A DNA stretch of 64,000 bases from positions 1 through 64,000 of the IMG/VR virus record IMGVR_UViG_3300032820_000004; one strand, 5' to 3'. The position numbers and the translations under genes are program-made. Source of the stretch: a virus. The notes under the pieces are model-generated. The model did no database searches. It saw nothing but the letters and a program-made list of their open reading frames with translations, and was not told where the DNA came from. Positions 43,639 through 52,039 of the stretch are shown here, piece by piece; position 1 is the stretch's first letter; every line of letters begins with the position of its first letter.

Positions 43639-46152
43639 TCAAAAAAAATTTTCTAATGTTGATTTTCTTTCAGTTTCCCATCCAATAGTATCAAGAATGA
43701 TTTTAAGTGGATCAAGAAACGATTTAGTAAATTGTAAATCATAATCTATATACTTTTCCAATTTAAATTCTTTAGGAAATGTATTTAACATAGCAATGAC
43801 ATTAGCTGTTGTAGGATTTGGAACTTTAAGATAAGTATATTTAATTTTTTCACCTTCTTGAATAGCTTGATATTTTCTTCCCAAACTATTTTTGTGAATC
43901 ATATCATTATATATGATTGCTCCACGAATATGAAGTGGAGTTCCTTTTTTATAAAGTTGATTAGAATCATAATATTTATTAACTCCTTGAACTGACCTTG
44001 GAAAAGAAATTTCTTCTATTGGAAGATTTTTAAAATTCCCTTTAAACTCTTCAATGAAATCCAATAACGTTGATTCATCCTTATTCATAATAATGCTAAT
44101 TGCATCTCTCAATTTATCACGACACGCAGAAGGAGTTGATGATTTAACTGCCTCAATGCCCATCATTTTAATTTTAGGTTCTTTGTAGCGAACACCCTCA
44201 TTATCATAAACATTCAACATATATCTTTTTTTAGATGTCCAAATGCCTTTATCTGAAAGTCCTTCGCGCTTCATAAACATTTTCTGTTCATAAGCATTCA
44301 TATATTCAAATAAATTCTGAAATGACTCATTAATCACTTCCTGAATCTTACCCTCACATACTTTATCAAGAAAATTAATAACCTTTTCTTTGTCAATTTC
44401 ATCTTTAAATACGCTATTAACCAATTTATCAAGAACCACATAAATTGAATCTGTATCACTAGCAATAACATAATCCTCATTGTCAGTTTTTAATAACTTA
44501 TTTAAGAAATTATTAACATCTCTCTCAATCCATTGAATAGTTAATTGTCCAGATTTAGTGACCGCCTCCGCCTGTCTAGTATCATAAAAACGAAAATATT
44601 GATTACCCAACGCTCCATATGCAGAATTAAGTGAAACCTTTTTCGCCATTTGTAAATTTTTAAATTTATCTACTCTATTAGAAATTGCTTTAGTTTTATT
44701 TTTCTCATATTCTATTAAAGCATCTATCATTTGCTTCTTATACTGAACACGATCATCATACATATTCTGCATCATTTTTGGAAGAAACCCATGAATATCT
44801 CTTCTAAAAAAGTGTCCATTCGCTGCCATACACAAATTATATTTCTTCAAAATAGAAGAATCTATTTTACGATTTAATAAATTATCAACAGTTATTTCAT
44901 TCTTTAATTTTTGAATATCTGCTGGTAATTCACCAGTTATTAAAGTTTCTGGCGAAATATTATATTGCATAATAAGATGCGGATACAAACTATTTAAATC
45001 AAAAGAAACAACCCAATCATGTCTTCCAATTTGTGGATCTTTTACATATGCTCCCGCATATGCATGATCTTTAAATTTTCTTTCTTTTTGTGGAATAACA
45101 ATGTCATTTTGTCTTAAATAATTAAAGGTGAGAATATCCCACATTCTTACTTGTTTAAACACATCATCATAATTTGTTTTTCCATCATAAGCAAGAACGA
45201 CAGCCTGTTCAACTAATTTCTTTTTTTCCTCAATCTGTTCAATCAATTCTACATCTTTAATATTATAATCAATAAACTTTTGATGATCAAGTTTATAAAG
45301 TTGATGTAATGTATCATATTCTGAATAATCTAATTTAGCCTCTCCCAATTCAACATTAGCAATATGATCAAGTCTATAAGATTCTTGATTGACTAAGGTA
45401 AATTTTTTGTATAAATCCAAATAATCAAGTACTGAAATGCCAGTTAGATTATATGTCTGGTTATATTTTCCTCCAAGACCCATAACTTTTGATTCTCTAA
45501 CAAAGTTCCAGGGCGATAATTGTTTTATATATTTTTCACCAAACAAATTTACAAGTCTATTCACAATATATGGAATATCAAAAAACTTAATATTCCATCC
45601 AGTTATAATATCAGGAGATATTCTTTTCCAATGTTCTACAAATGCATAAATTAATTCTTTCTCTGATTCACATTTAACATACTCAATATCTTCTCTTGTA
45701 TTATTATAATCTCCACAACCAATTACAACAAAATCTTTTCCACATTTCATTGATATTGCGGTGATCTCTTCTTTTGCCTCTTCCGGTTTTGGGAATCCAT
45801 GTTCAGAAGCAACCTCAATATCAATATACATTAATTTAATTTGATTAAAATCATATGCAATTGTTTTAGGATATTCATCAGAAAGATGACAATACATCCA
45901 ACTAGTATATCCGTAGATTTCAAAATTTTCTACAGTATCATACTTATTCATAAACTCTTTGGCATCAGCAATGTTTCCAAATTTCATTTTGGATACTGAT
46001 TTCCCACTAAGAGTTTTATATTTTGATTTTTCTTTTGAAGGGATAAAAAGTGTTGGGGCGTATTCTATCTTATTTTTAAATGGTTCTCCATTCTCAATAC
46101 CACGCTCAAGAACAAAGTTTCCATACTGTGAAACATTTGTATAAAATTTCAT
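43639..46152 (-). CDS. gp43: Family B DNA polymerase, T4 gp43-like
   Basis: The 837-residue replicative polymerase has an intact 3'-5' exonuclease domain: Exo I MYIDIEVASEHGFPKPEEA, Exo II GWNIKFFDIPYI, Exo III YNIKDVELIEQ. The polymerase domain has motif A VSFDLNSLYPHLIMQYNISP, motif B KKVSLNSAYGALGNQYFRFY and motif C YVIASDTDSIYV with the catalytic aspartates. The C-terminal end (LENFF) fits a clamp-binding tip. It is somewhat shorter than T4 gp43 (898 residues). It has its own consensus sigma70 promoter at 46190-46218. Confidence 0.97.
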   Translation of the reverse strand: MKFYTNVSQYGNFVLERGIENGEPFKNKIEYAPTLFIPSKEKSKYKTLSGKSVSKMKFGNIADAKEFMNKYDTVENFEIYGYTSWMYCHLSDEYPKTIAYDFNQIKLMYIDIEVASEHGFPKPEEAKEEITAISMKCGKDFVVIGCGDYNNTREDIEYVKCESEKELIYAFVEHWKRISPDIITGWNIKFFDIPYIVNRLVNLFGEKYIKQLSPWNFVRESKVMGLGGKYNQTYNLTGISVLDYLDLYKKFTLVNQESYRLDHIANVELGEAKLDYSEYDTLHQLYKLDHQKFIDYNIKDVELIEQIEEKKKLVEQAVVLAYDGKTNYDDVFKQVRMWDILTFNYLRQNDIVIPQKERKFKDHAYAGAYVKDPQIGRHDWVVSFDLNSLYPHLIMQYNISPETLITGELPADIQKLKNEITVDNLLNRKIDSSILKKYNLCMAANGHFFRRDIHGFLPKMMQNMYDDRVQYKKQMIDALIEYEKNKTKAISNRVDKFKNLQMAKKVSLNSAYGALGNQYFRFYDTRQAEAVTKSGQLTIQWIERDVNNFLNKLLKTDNEDYVIASDTDSIYVVLDKLVNSVFKDEIDKEKVINFLDKVCEGKIQEVINESFQNLFEYMNAYEQKMFMKREGLSDKGIWTSKKRYMLNVYDNEGVRYKEPKIKMMGIEAVKSSTPSACRDKLRDAISIIMNKDESTLLDFIEEFKGNFKNLPIEEISFPRSVQGVNKYYDSNQLYKKGTPLHIRGAIIYNDMIHKNSLGRKYQAIQEGEKIKYTYLKVPNPTTANVIAMLNTFPKEFKLEKYIDYDLQFTKSFLDPLKIILDTIGWETERKSTLENFF

Positions 46153-46189
46153 TTATGTTTTTTATGTGTATTTCTAGTGTACATAATAT

Positions 46190-46218
46190 ATTATATCAAA
46201 TAGAAGACTCTTTGTCAA
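46190..46218 (-). promoter_or_regulatory. Consensus sigma70 promoter for gp43
   Basis: TTGACA (46218-46213), 17-base spacer and TATAAT (46195-46190) on the minus strand. The ATG of the polymerase gene lies 37 bases downstream of the -10 hexamer. It lies in the 81-base gap after the endolysin gene. Confidence 0.85.
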
Positions 46219-46233
46219 GACAATAAAATCTTT

Positions 46234-46713
46234 TTAGATTCCCATAAGGCCTTTGACATATTTTACTTTTCCTTTTTGCTTTAAGGCTGTTAAACAATTC
46301 CCTCGATTTGATCCATCTCTTTTATAAGAACAATGTATCCATCCTGAATTAGGATCTACACCATTATAAAATTCAAGAATTAATTGATCAAATTCTAGAT
46401 TATCTGCTATCCATTTAGCAAGTTTTGGATTAGAAATTTGATAACTTTCAAAATCAGCAGCTTCTCCATTGCAATGCTGACTCGTTTTAGACCCACCCAC
46501 TTTTGAATTGAGTGTAGGAGAACGATATCCAGAATTTAAAGTAATAACTCCGTGAACTTCTCTTATTGGTTGCAATACTGCATGAGCAAGTACTGATAAA
46601 TTAATTAAATGTTCAGTAGTTGCCGGAGCATTATCAATTCCCAATCTTTCTGCTGTAGCACTTTTTATGAATTCATTTAAGTGAAAATTCTTACTTAGTC
46701 GTAAGTTTTCCAT
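46234..46713 (-). CDS. M15-family peptidase, probable endolysin
   Basis: The ATG at 46713 (159 aa) has AGGAG six bases before it, and an ATG directly in front of it is the alternative. The protein is a zinc D-Ala-D-Ala-type carboxypeptidase/endopeptidase. It has LNSGYRSPTLNSKVGGS, the metal-binding SQHCNGEAADFESY (His...Asp) and the second His in GWIHCSYK. This is the peptidase M15_3 pattern of phage lysins. It probably cleaves peptidoglycan stem peptides at lysis. It lacks an obvious signal peptide, so a holin would be needed. Confidence 0.88.
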   Translation of the reverse strand: MENLRLSKNFHLNEFIKSATAERLGIDNAPATTEHLINLSVLAHAVLQPIREVHGVITLNSGYRSPTLNSKVGGSKTSQHCNGEAADFESYQISNPKLAKWIADNLEFDQLILEFYNGVDPNSGWIHCSYKRDGSNRGNCLTALKQKGKVKYVKGLMGI

Positions 46714-47410
46714 CATTGTCTCCTTTTTCGATTTCCTTTGGATATGGCAAAATAGTATAAGTTAATTTCTTTATTAGTTCCCTTTTACGTCTTTTATTTG
46801 CATTAAAGACAACATATCTAAACTTTAAAGATCTCTCTCTTCTATATATATTTTCTTCTCCAAACATCTCTATGAGCTTTTCTACTCTGTTCTTTTGTCC
46901 TCTAAATTTATCAGTAATACTTGCAGGATGTAAATCCAAACCTTTTATTGCAAGATCTGAAGTATGTCTTTTATTCATTCCTATGTAATGCCAATTCGAT
47001 GATTGATAAACTGTGCCCAAATGGTTCATTGATGAATCGGCATAAGATATTATAATCTCTTTATCCAATTTTTTAATTGAATTTGAGATAAGAAAACTTT
47101 CTCCATTTTTAGGTACAGCATCGTCTATCCAGAGTCTTGTCAACTCATAGATATTATTCATTTCATCCGCACCACAAAGGGATTTGAGGATTGGATTATA
47201 GGCGGGAACTCCGTAGCAAACGACACCCTTTAATGTTCCTCCAAAGAACCCACCTTTTTCAAAAATGCCATAAGCCTTAGAACATGGGGCAACACGATGA
47301 AGATAATGATTTTTTATCACTATATCCAATGCTGCTCTTGTTTCTATGGGCTCGACTGTATAATCAGCCTTTGATAGCTTTTCTTGCTTTTCCGCCGATT
47401 GGGATCTCAC
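46691..47410 (-). CDS. Mom-family (GNAT-fold) DNA-modification-like protein, copy 2
   Basis: The 239-residue protein has the same landmarks as the other two copies: the HY pair (His35-Tyr36 in KNHYLHR), IYELTRLWIDDAVPKNGESF, and ISYADSSMNHLGTVYQSSNW with YAD at 123-125 and YQ at 135-136. The middle is followed by a basic C-terminus (NANKRRKRELIKKL). In Mu Mom the corresponding His/Tyr/Asp/Tyr residues are catalytic. It overlaps the hsp20 gene by 47 bases and the endolysin gene by 23. A DNA-protecting function is inferred from family only. Confidence 0.68.
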   Translation of the reverse strand: MRSQSAEKQEKLSKADYTVEPIETRAALDIVIKNHYLHRVAPCSKAYGIFEKGGFFGGTLKGVVCYGVPAYNPILKSLCGADEMNNIYELTRLWIDDAVPKNGESFLISNSIKKLDKEIIISYADSSMNHLGTVYQSSNWHYIGMNKRHTSDLAIKGLDLHPASITDKFRGQKNRVEKLIEMFGEENIYRRERSLKFRYVVFNANKRRKRELIKKLTYTILPYPKEIEKGDNDGKLTTK

Positions 47411-47855
47411 GTGGTTTCTTGTAATCAGGGATGATTTGCTCCAAATGTATTGTTAACATACCATCAACAAGATCCGCATCTTTTATTTCAACATCATCAG
47501 CAATTGTCCAAGAACGTTTAAATGTTCTTGTTGCAATTCCTTGATGTACAAATTCATGGGATTCATTTACAGTTTGTTTCTCATTAGAAGAAACGGTTAA
47601 TACACCATTCTCAACATGAACAGAAATATCATCTTTTGAAAAGCCTGCTACAGCCATTTCAATTAGATACTTATATCCATCTTTTTTGAGATTGTATGGG
47701 GGAAATCCACCACTATTGATTGAATGATGAACTGTACCAAGATCATCAAATAAACGATTAAATATTCCATCAAATCCGACAGAAACATTTAATGCTCTTT
47801 CTATATCTTGGGGTCGTGCGAATGGAAAATTCGCGAGTGCGCTAGTTGTTACCAT
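47364..47855 (-). CDS. hsp20: Small heat-shock protein Hsp20
   Basis: The 163-residue chaperone has an alpha-crystallin domain at about residues 50-145: YNLKKDGYKYLIEMAVAGFS, VHVENGVLTVSSNEK, FKRSWTIADDVEI and DGMLTIHLEQIIP, matching IbpA-type proteins. The N-terminus (FARPQDIERALNVSVGFDGI) also follows the IbpA pattern. A strong AAGGAGG lies before the start. Hsp20 is a hallmark of marine T4-like phages and is thought to assist folding or particle assembly. A 200-base leader with two hairpins lies upstream. Confidence 0.93.
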   Translation of the reverse strand: MVTTSALANFPFARPQDIERALNVSVGFDGIFNRLFDDLGTVHHSINSGGFPPYNLKKDGYKYLIEMAVAGFSKDDISVHVENGVLTVSSNEKQTVNESHEFVHQGIATRTFKRSWTIADDVEIKDADLVDGMLTIHLEQIIPDYKKPREIPIGGKARKAIKG

Positions 47856-47888
47856 ATATCCTCCTTATAAAGCGAGGTTAATAAATTA

Positions 47889-47914
47889 CCCACTCCATAG
47901 CACATGGCAGTGGG
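47889..47914 (-). promoter_or_regulatory. Hairpin in the hsp20 leader
   Basis: CCCACT and AGTGGG enclose an inner CCAT/ATGG pairing with a 5-base loop, giving about a 10-bp stem with one bulge. It lies 34 bases upstream of the hsp20 start and has no T-run on the minus strand, so it is more likely a leader structure than a terminator. Confidence 0.45.
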
Positions 47915-47924
47915 TTTGAGTTAT

Positions 47925-47948
47925 GAGGTTTTCACTATGAACAACCTC
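47925..47948 (-). promoter_or_regulatory. Second hairpin in the hsp20 leader
   Basis: GAGGTT (47925-47930) pairs with AACCTC (47943-47948) around a 12-base loop. It lies just upstream of the first hairpin, at the end of the small reading frame 47947-48078. Together they make the hsp20 5' region unusually structured for this compact genome. Confidence 0.35.
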
Positions 47949-48078
47949 AGTCGCGCCAACCTTCTCCTTTTAAGAGATGTTCGCAGCGATGTTTAAAAAC
48001 TATCCAGATTAATTCTATAAATGAATCCGCAACATAAGTGCCAGATCCTTTAACGGTTAGTTTAAATTCTTTTTTCAT
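47947..48078 (-). CDS. Possible 43-residue protein upstream of hsp20
   Basis: A minus-strand frame from ATG at 48078 to TGA encodes 43 residues, beginning MKKEFKLTVKGSGTYVADSF and ending LLKGEGWRD. The composition looks protein-like, of the 'small ADSxxEAI' phage type. No Shine-Dalgarno precedes it, and a late promoter sequence sits only four bases upstream, so the transcript might start at or past the ATG. Either a small gene read from the dUTPase mRNA or an untranslated leader is possible. Confidence 0.4.
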   Translation of the reverse strand: MKKEFKLTVKGSGTYVADSFIELIWIVFKHRCEHLLKGEGWRD

Positions 48079-48082
48079 AATC

Positions 48083-48090
48083 TATTTATA
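48083..48090 (-). promoter_or_regulatory. T4-type late promoter (TATAAATA) upstream of hsp20
   Basis: The minus strand reads TATAAATA, overlapping the dUTPase stop codon. A start point about 6-8 bases downstream would give hsp20 a leader of about 220 bases with two hairpins. Confidence 0.5.
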
Positions 48091-48661
48091 TCGCAAGTCC
48101 AGAAATTCCAGTAGAAGGGCCCTTAGAAGGTTCAGATTTTACATCTGTTGAACCAAACCCACCTTCTCTTTCAGTTTTTTGTCCTGGTGCTTCTTTTACT
48201 TCCGTGAGAGAATATTTATAATTTTTAATTAATTCTCCTTGAGCATATCTAGTATTATTAAAAATTTGTCTGGCGGTGTTATTTGCATTATACAATATTA
48301 AATAACATGGATCTACATAATCACTATCGACTACTCCTTCTCCATTTCCTAACAATAATCCATCTCTTAATGCAACACTAGATCTTATATGAATTCTCAC
48401 AGAATGATCTTTTGGAATATCAAAAGTCAGCCCTGTAGGAACTAACATACGCTCTTGTGGGTATATTAGTACATATATATTGCCTTGTGAATCTCTTTTA
48501 GTTTGTCTTGCTTGTTTTGCTTCTTTATCATCTAACCATAAAGATATGTGTCCATCATCAAAATGTGAATATATGTCAAAGCACGCAGAACCAGTAGTTC
48601 CAAATTCTGGACTTAAAATATTTTCAGACTCTTTATAGTATTTCAGACTCGGTATTGCCAT
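48086..48661 (-). CDS. dut: dUTPase (dUTP diphosphatase)
   Basis: The ATG at 48661 (191 aa, MAIPSLKYYKESEN) is chosen because AAGGAG lies six bases upstream. The longer frame to 48685 lacks this. The enzyme hydrolyses dUTP to dUMP. Conserved motifs are GSACFDIYS (I), VRIHIRSSVALRDGL (II), GEGVVDSDYVDP (III), and EREGGFGSTD (V) with the C-terminal P-loop-like arm. A longer than usual insert (residues 35-65, Asp/Lys/Gln-rich) separates motif I from the core. It feeds dUMP to ThyX. The gene overlaps the end of regA by 29 bases. Confidence 0.93.
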   Translation of the reverse strand: MAIPSLKYYKESENILSPEFGTTGSACFDIYSHFDDGHISLWLDDKEAKQARQTKRDSQGNIYVLIYPQERMLVPTGLTFDIPKDHSVRIHIRSSVALRDGLLLGNGEGVVDSDYVDPCYLILYNANNTARQIFNNTRYAQGELIKNYKYSLTEVKEAPGQKTEREGGFGSTDVKSEPSKGPSTGISGLAI

Positions 48662-49067
48662 CTTCACTCCTTCGCTTATTTCCAATATTATATTTTGGCA
48701 TCAATGACCATTGATCCTTTTCCTTATAAGAAATTATTCTTAATTGATTCAATGATACTTTATCATCTTTTATTTTATCTACATCAACAATTTCTAATAA
48801 TTCCCATTCTTCTAATAAACAAGCGATAGTATTTCTTCTCGCTTTATCATTTTCGGAAAAATTCGAAGGTTTACCATCTAAAGAAAATAATTCCTTAAAA
48901 TGGACAATGTAGTACTTTCCTTGTTTATGGAGGATGTGACAAGATTGATAGAGGATTTTCTCTTTTTTCGACGCTATACCTATTCTGGTTAACGTCTCTT
49001 TAACTTTTAAGAAATCGTCTGGATTCGCCAATTCAATCTCAATTAAATCCTCGACAGTATTAAACAT
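48633..49067 (-). CDS. regA: RegA translational repressor
   Basis: The ATG at 49067 (144 aa, MFNTVEDLIEIELANPDDFL) has GGGAG five bases upstream. The protein is strikingly close to T4 RegA: LANPDDFLKVKETLTRIGIA, KILYQSCHILHKQGKYYIVH, FKELFSLDG, and IISYKEKDQWSLMPKYNIGN. RegA binds translation start regions of many early mRNAs, including those for replication proteins, and represses them. It is encoded right after gp62, as in T4. A C-terminal tail of about 15 residues (KRRSEDGNTESEIL) extends beyond the T4 end. Confidence 0.96.
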   Translation of the reverse strand: MFNTVEDLIEIELANPDDFLKVKETLTRIGIASKKEKILYQSCHILHKQGKYYIVHFKELFSLDGKPSNFSENDKARRNTIACLLEEWELLEIVDVDKIKDDKVSLNQLRIISYKEKDQWSLMPKYNIGNKRRSEDGNTESEIL

Positions 49068-49101
49068 AATGACTCCCAATAGTATAGTAATTATATGAAA
49101 T

Positions 49102-49109
49102 TATTTATA
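49102..49109 (-). promoter_or_regulatory. Possible promoter upstream of regA (TATAAATA)
   Basis: The minus strand reads TATAAATA two bases after the gp62 stop and 34 bases upstream of the regA ATG. It matches the late promoter element. A TATAAT at 49095-49090 nearby has no TTGACA partner. Which of them is used, if any, cannot be read here. Confidence 0.35.
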
Positions 49110-49111
49110 AT

Positions 49112-49507
49112 TTACTTACTTTTGGTAGTTCCACCCTGTTCAAATGCTTGTTTTATTTCATTGTATTGATTATCAGATATTATATCAGATGCGTCCTTTG
49201 CCTTCTGATTAGAATAATTAAAATATTGTTTTATTGTTTCTATTCTTTCTAATTTTTCTGATTTAGCCCATTTTGAAAATCTTTTCTTTTTTCTAATAGA
49301 ATATAATAAATAATCATTCTGCATCCTTTTGCTCGATTCATGTCTAAGATTCATCTCATTTGCATAAAGAACAGTATCAACAAAATAACTTAATCCTCTA
49401 TTGATAATAAAAGAATTATAATCCTTTTCAATGATATTCTTATCATCATCTTTAAAAAGATTCTTTTTTCCAAAATTTATATCATTTATAAATTCAAATG
49501 GATTCAT
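49112..49507 (-). CDS. gp62: Clamp-loader small subunit, gp62-like
   Basis: The second of two adjacent ATG codons, at 49507 (131 aa), has AAGG at the better distance. The protein starts MNPFEFINDINFGKKNLF and has FIINRGLSYFVDTVLYANEM and KKKRFSKWAKSEK, which match the short gp62 of marine T4-like phages and the T4 segment 'GKRYGKWAK'. It pairs with gp44 to load the gp45 sliding clamp. Here two unrelated genes separate it from gp44, unlike in T4. It overlaps the upstream glycosyltransferase gene by 14 bases. Confidence 0.88.
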   Translation of the reverse strand: MNPFEFINDINFGKKNLFKDDDKNIIEKDYNSFIINRGLSYFVDTVLYANEMNLRHESSKRMQNDYLLYSIRKKKRFSKWAKSEKLERIETIKQYFNYSNQKAKDASDIISDNQYNEIKQAFEQGGTTKSK

Positions 49508-50879
49508 CATTATCCTTATAACAATAATATTCAGTTTGTCCATCCCACTCTAATTCTATTGTAGGATGATTTCTTAAATATTGTCTATATGGTGAAAATG
49601 TAATACCAACTCCCCACCCAATATGTTTCATAATTTCATTCTTACTTACTTTACCATGTCTATCAATAAATGTCAAGATTTTTTTAATTGCTTCACTCTT
49701 TTCTGTTACAGGAGTCAAACCAGTAGTCGCCTTATTAATCATATCATTATATGATTTGATTCTATTTGACCACGCCATCACATCTTTTGAATAATTTAAA
49801 GTAGCTGTTGCAAACATATTTCTATCATCCAGATCATTTAAATAATGATTCATTAAACTAACCAAGTCATCTTTTGTTTTAAATTTTCCTGACATATTCA
49901 GTGGTGAATCTAATCCACCAAACAATTCTGCATTTTCTTCACTCTCTTCATACAGATATGGTAATCCTTGTGCCATTCCATCTTGAGCGGATATAGCCCA
50001 GCGGTTTCCACATAAAATTCCAAGATAACTTTTATTTAATTTTGCTAAATAAGGTTCCTTTAATGATACCCCCTCTATGTCAAAATATTCCTCATCCTTT
50101 TTATCTGCTAAAGAACACCAGACAGTAAAATCTTGTCTCAATTTTCTTAACTCGCGAATCGCTTCTAGAAAAAATGGATAATTTCTATAATTATTTAAAC
50201 GATGATTAAATACAATTGTTTTATTTGGCTCTTTACATATATCTTTCGCAATATCTTCATCATTTACACCAATATAATGTGGTTTCATAATAGAAGATAA
50301 TTTCTTTATAGTTTCAGAATTAAACCACTGAGATGCTTCATTATTAATAATATTTCTTATTTGTGTTTGAGTATTTAATCCACACTCCAACATCTCCAAT
50401 GTTCCTTGTAAATTATATGACAAATACGTTCTAGCATATTTTGCGAACTCTTTAGTTTCAGTCCAGTGACAATATCCAATAATTGGGAGTCTTCCAAAAT
50501 GGGTAGCATTAGATAAAAAATTTGATATATTAACAGTCCACTCTGGCAATTGTGAAAATACAAAATCAAAATCTTTATGTTTCCAATCAACAATCTTCAA
50601 CCACGCATTATGATCAAAGTATCCCCGCATTGAATTTGGATAAGTTGGTAATCTAAGATTGGTATATTGTACCACATTAGGAATATTCAAAAGACGAGAA
50701 TATGCAGTAAGTGGAACATGCCAAATCAAATCATCTCTGATTTTATTAAGTTCTCTAACCAAATCTGAAAAAAACTTAACAAAAGAATCTTTATCAATAT
50801 CTTTTTGGTATGTTATATTTGGTACAACTAAAACTTGATAACAGTCTCTTTTTATTTCAATGTCATCAAATAAACTCAT
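49494..50879 (-). CDS. GT-B glycosyltransferase with C-terminal winged-helix-like tail, inside the clamp-loader cluster
   Basis: The 461-residue protein has a GT-B layout. The N-terminal domain starts near YQVLVVPNITYQKD, the linker reads KTIVFNHRLNNYRNYPFFLE, and the donor-side helix is GNRWAISAQDGMAQGLPYLY. The last about 75 residues (TEKSEAIKKILTFIDRHGKV, then SKNEIMKHIGWG and PYRQYLRNHPTIELEWDG) look like a winged helix. A glycosyltransferase with a possible DNA-binding tail between gp62 and gp44 could act on DNA, as T4 alpha- and beta-glucosyltransferases do. No HMC-forming enzyme was found in the window, so this is conjecture. Confidence 0.65.
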   Translation of the reverse strand: MSLFDDIEIKRDCYQVLVVPNITYQKDIDKDSFVKFFSDLVRELNKIRDDLIWHVPLTAYSRLLNIPNVVQYTNLRLPTYPNSMRGYFDHNAWLKIVDWKHKDFDFVFSQLPEWTVNISNFLSNATHFGRLPIIGYCHWTETKEFAKYARTYLSYNLQGTLEMLECGLNTQTQIRNIINNEASQWFNSETIKKLSSIMKPHYIGVNDEDIAKDICKEPNKTIVFNHRLNNYRNYPFFLEAIRELRKLRQDFTVWCSLADKKDEEYFDIEGVSLKEPYLAKLNKSYLGILCGNRWAISAQDGMAQGLPYLYEESEENAELFGGLDSPLNMSGKFKTKDDLVSLMNHYLNDLDDRNMFATATLNYSKDVMAWSNRIKSYNDMINKATTGLTPVTEKSEAIKKILTFIDRHGKVSKNEIMKHIGWGVGITFSPYRQYLRNHPTIELEWDGQTEYYCYKDNDESI

Positions 50880-52039
50880 CTTATTATATCAATTTTATCA
50901 ATATTATCTAATGTCCAAAATTCTAAATCTTTTCTCAACCTACCATCTGCCTTTATATTTTCCCATCTTTTCTGAGCCTTCTTTTTCCACCAATTTACAA
51001 TATTATCAAAATAAAAATTATCAAAATTTGGTTTTTTGATCAACTCACCAGTATTACCAAAAATATAATCTTTAGTATTTTCATACCCATAATCAGAAAT
51101 ATAATATCTTTTTTGAGTAGTAATTGCCATTTTCTCTTTAACAATTTTCAAAAGATTATTATATTTTTCTGTATCATATTTTTTTAAATGTTCTTTAAGA
51201 ATAGAAAGTATTTTTCCTTGTGTGCGGAACTTTCTACTTGTTGGAATCGCTTGATCATCTTGAACCAATGGCTTTCCATCATTCTTCTCTTCAAGAAATA
51301 CTCTTGTTTTCTTATACACTTCATCAGAAAGATTTAAAAGTAATTTACTTTCTGTATTACCTTTATGTCTAATATAAGGTTTCAATCCATCATACTGACT
51401 CATATTTTTAATTGAACCATATAATGATGTTGTTTCAAAAAACAATGCCTCCATTTCATCATATTTGTTATTTACAAATTCTCTCAATTCATGACAAACA
51501 CAAATTAATGCAATTAACTTTCCGCCAAGACAATTAAATCCAAATGGTTGTGATGGCACAATATTAAATCCATTAACAAAATGTTTATTAGCAATTTTTA
51601 GTGGGGTTTGTTTACATTGAAAATATACATTTCTCGGTTTTATATTAATAACTGGTGAACCTAATTTAATAAATCCTACAAATTTTCCAGTAGTTTTTTC
51701 TCTAATACCAAAACGAGAAGACCTGCCAGGGGAATTGTCAGCATTAAAACTCGCTGTCAATTCTAACAAAGTGGTGTAGTCTTTTGTTAATAATTTCCCC
51801 TCGGCAGGTTTATCTGAAGTATGGACAATTTCAAATTCCATATCTTCAGGGGCAAGTTCCGGAGAATTAAAGAGATCATCCTCAGGACCAAGCCCAAATA
51901 GCGAAAGAGAGCTTGGTAGCCCTTCTAACCTCTTTCGCTTTTTATATCGATAATATGTTTCTATATCAGCAAATTCATCATAAAATCCAATATAATCTTC
52001 GTAAATATTTAAAGTTTCTTCTTTATTTAAATTCAACAT
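50876..52039 (-). CDS. Unknown protein between gp44 and gp62 region, possibly DUF4338/DruA-like
   Basis: The 387-residue protein starts MLNLNKEETLNIYEDYIG. Notable blocks are RFGIREKTTGKFVGFIKLGS, QPFGFNCLGGKLIALICVCH, and FETTSLYG followed by MSQYDGLKPYIRHKG. The order of a 'NxxGGKLxAL' helix and a 'TTSLYG...G' segment recalls DUF4338, the domain of the Druantia protein DruA. This is from memory and tentative. The C-terminus is basic (WWKKKAQKRWENIKAD). It overlaps gp44 by 17 bases and the glycosyltransferase by 4, so expression is coupled to the clamp loader. Confidence 0.45.
   Translation of the reverse strand: MLNLNKEETLNIYEDYIGFYDEFADIETYYRYKKRKRLEGLPSSLSLFGLGPEDDLFNSPELAPEDMEFEIVHTSDKPAEGKLLTKDYTTLLELTASFNADNSPGRSSRFGIREKTTGKFVGFIKLGSPVINIKPRNVYFQCKQTPLKIANKHFVNGFNIVPSQPFGFNCLGGKLIALICVCHELREFVNNKYDEMEALFFETTSLYGSIKNMSQYDGLKPYIRHKGNTESKLLLNLSDEVYKKTRVFLEEKNDGKPLVQDDQAIPTSRKFRTQGKILSILKEHLKKYDTEKYNNLLKIVKEKMAITTQKRYYISDYGYENTKDYIFGNTGELIKKPNFDNFYFDNIVNWWKKKAQKRWENIKADGRLRKDLEFWTLDNIDKIDIIR

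Noticed and set aside
49648-49676. TTGACA-17-TAAAGT inside the glycosyltransferase gene
   Set aside because: The -10 hexamer matches consensus at only four of six positions and it lies in coding sequence. A weak promoter for gp62 and regA remains possible.
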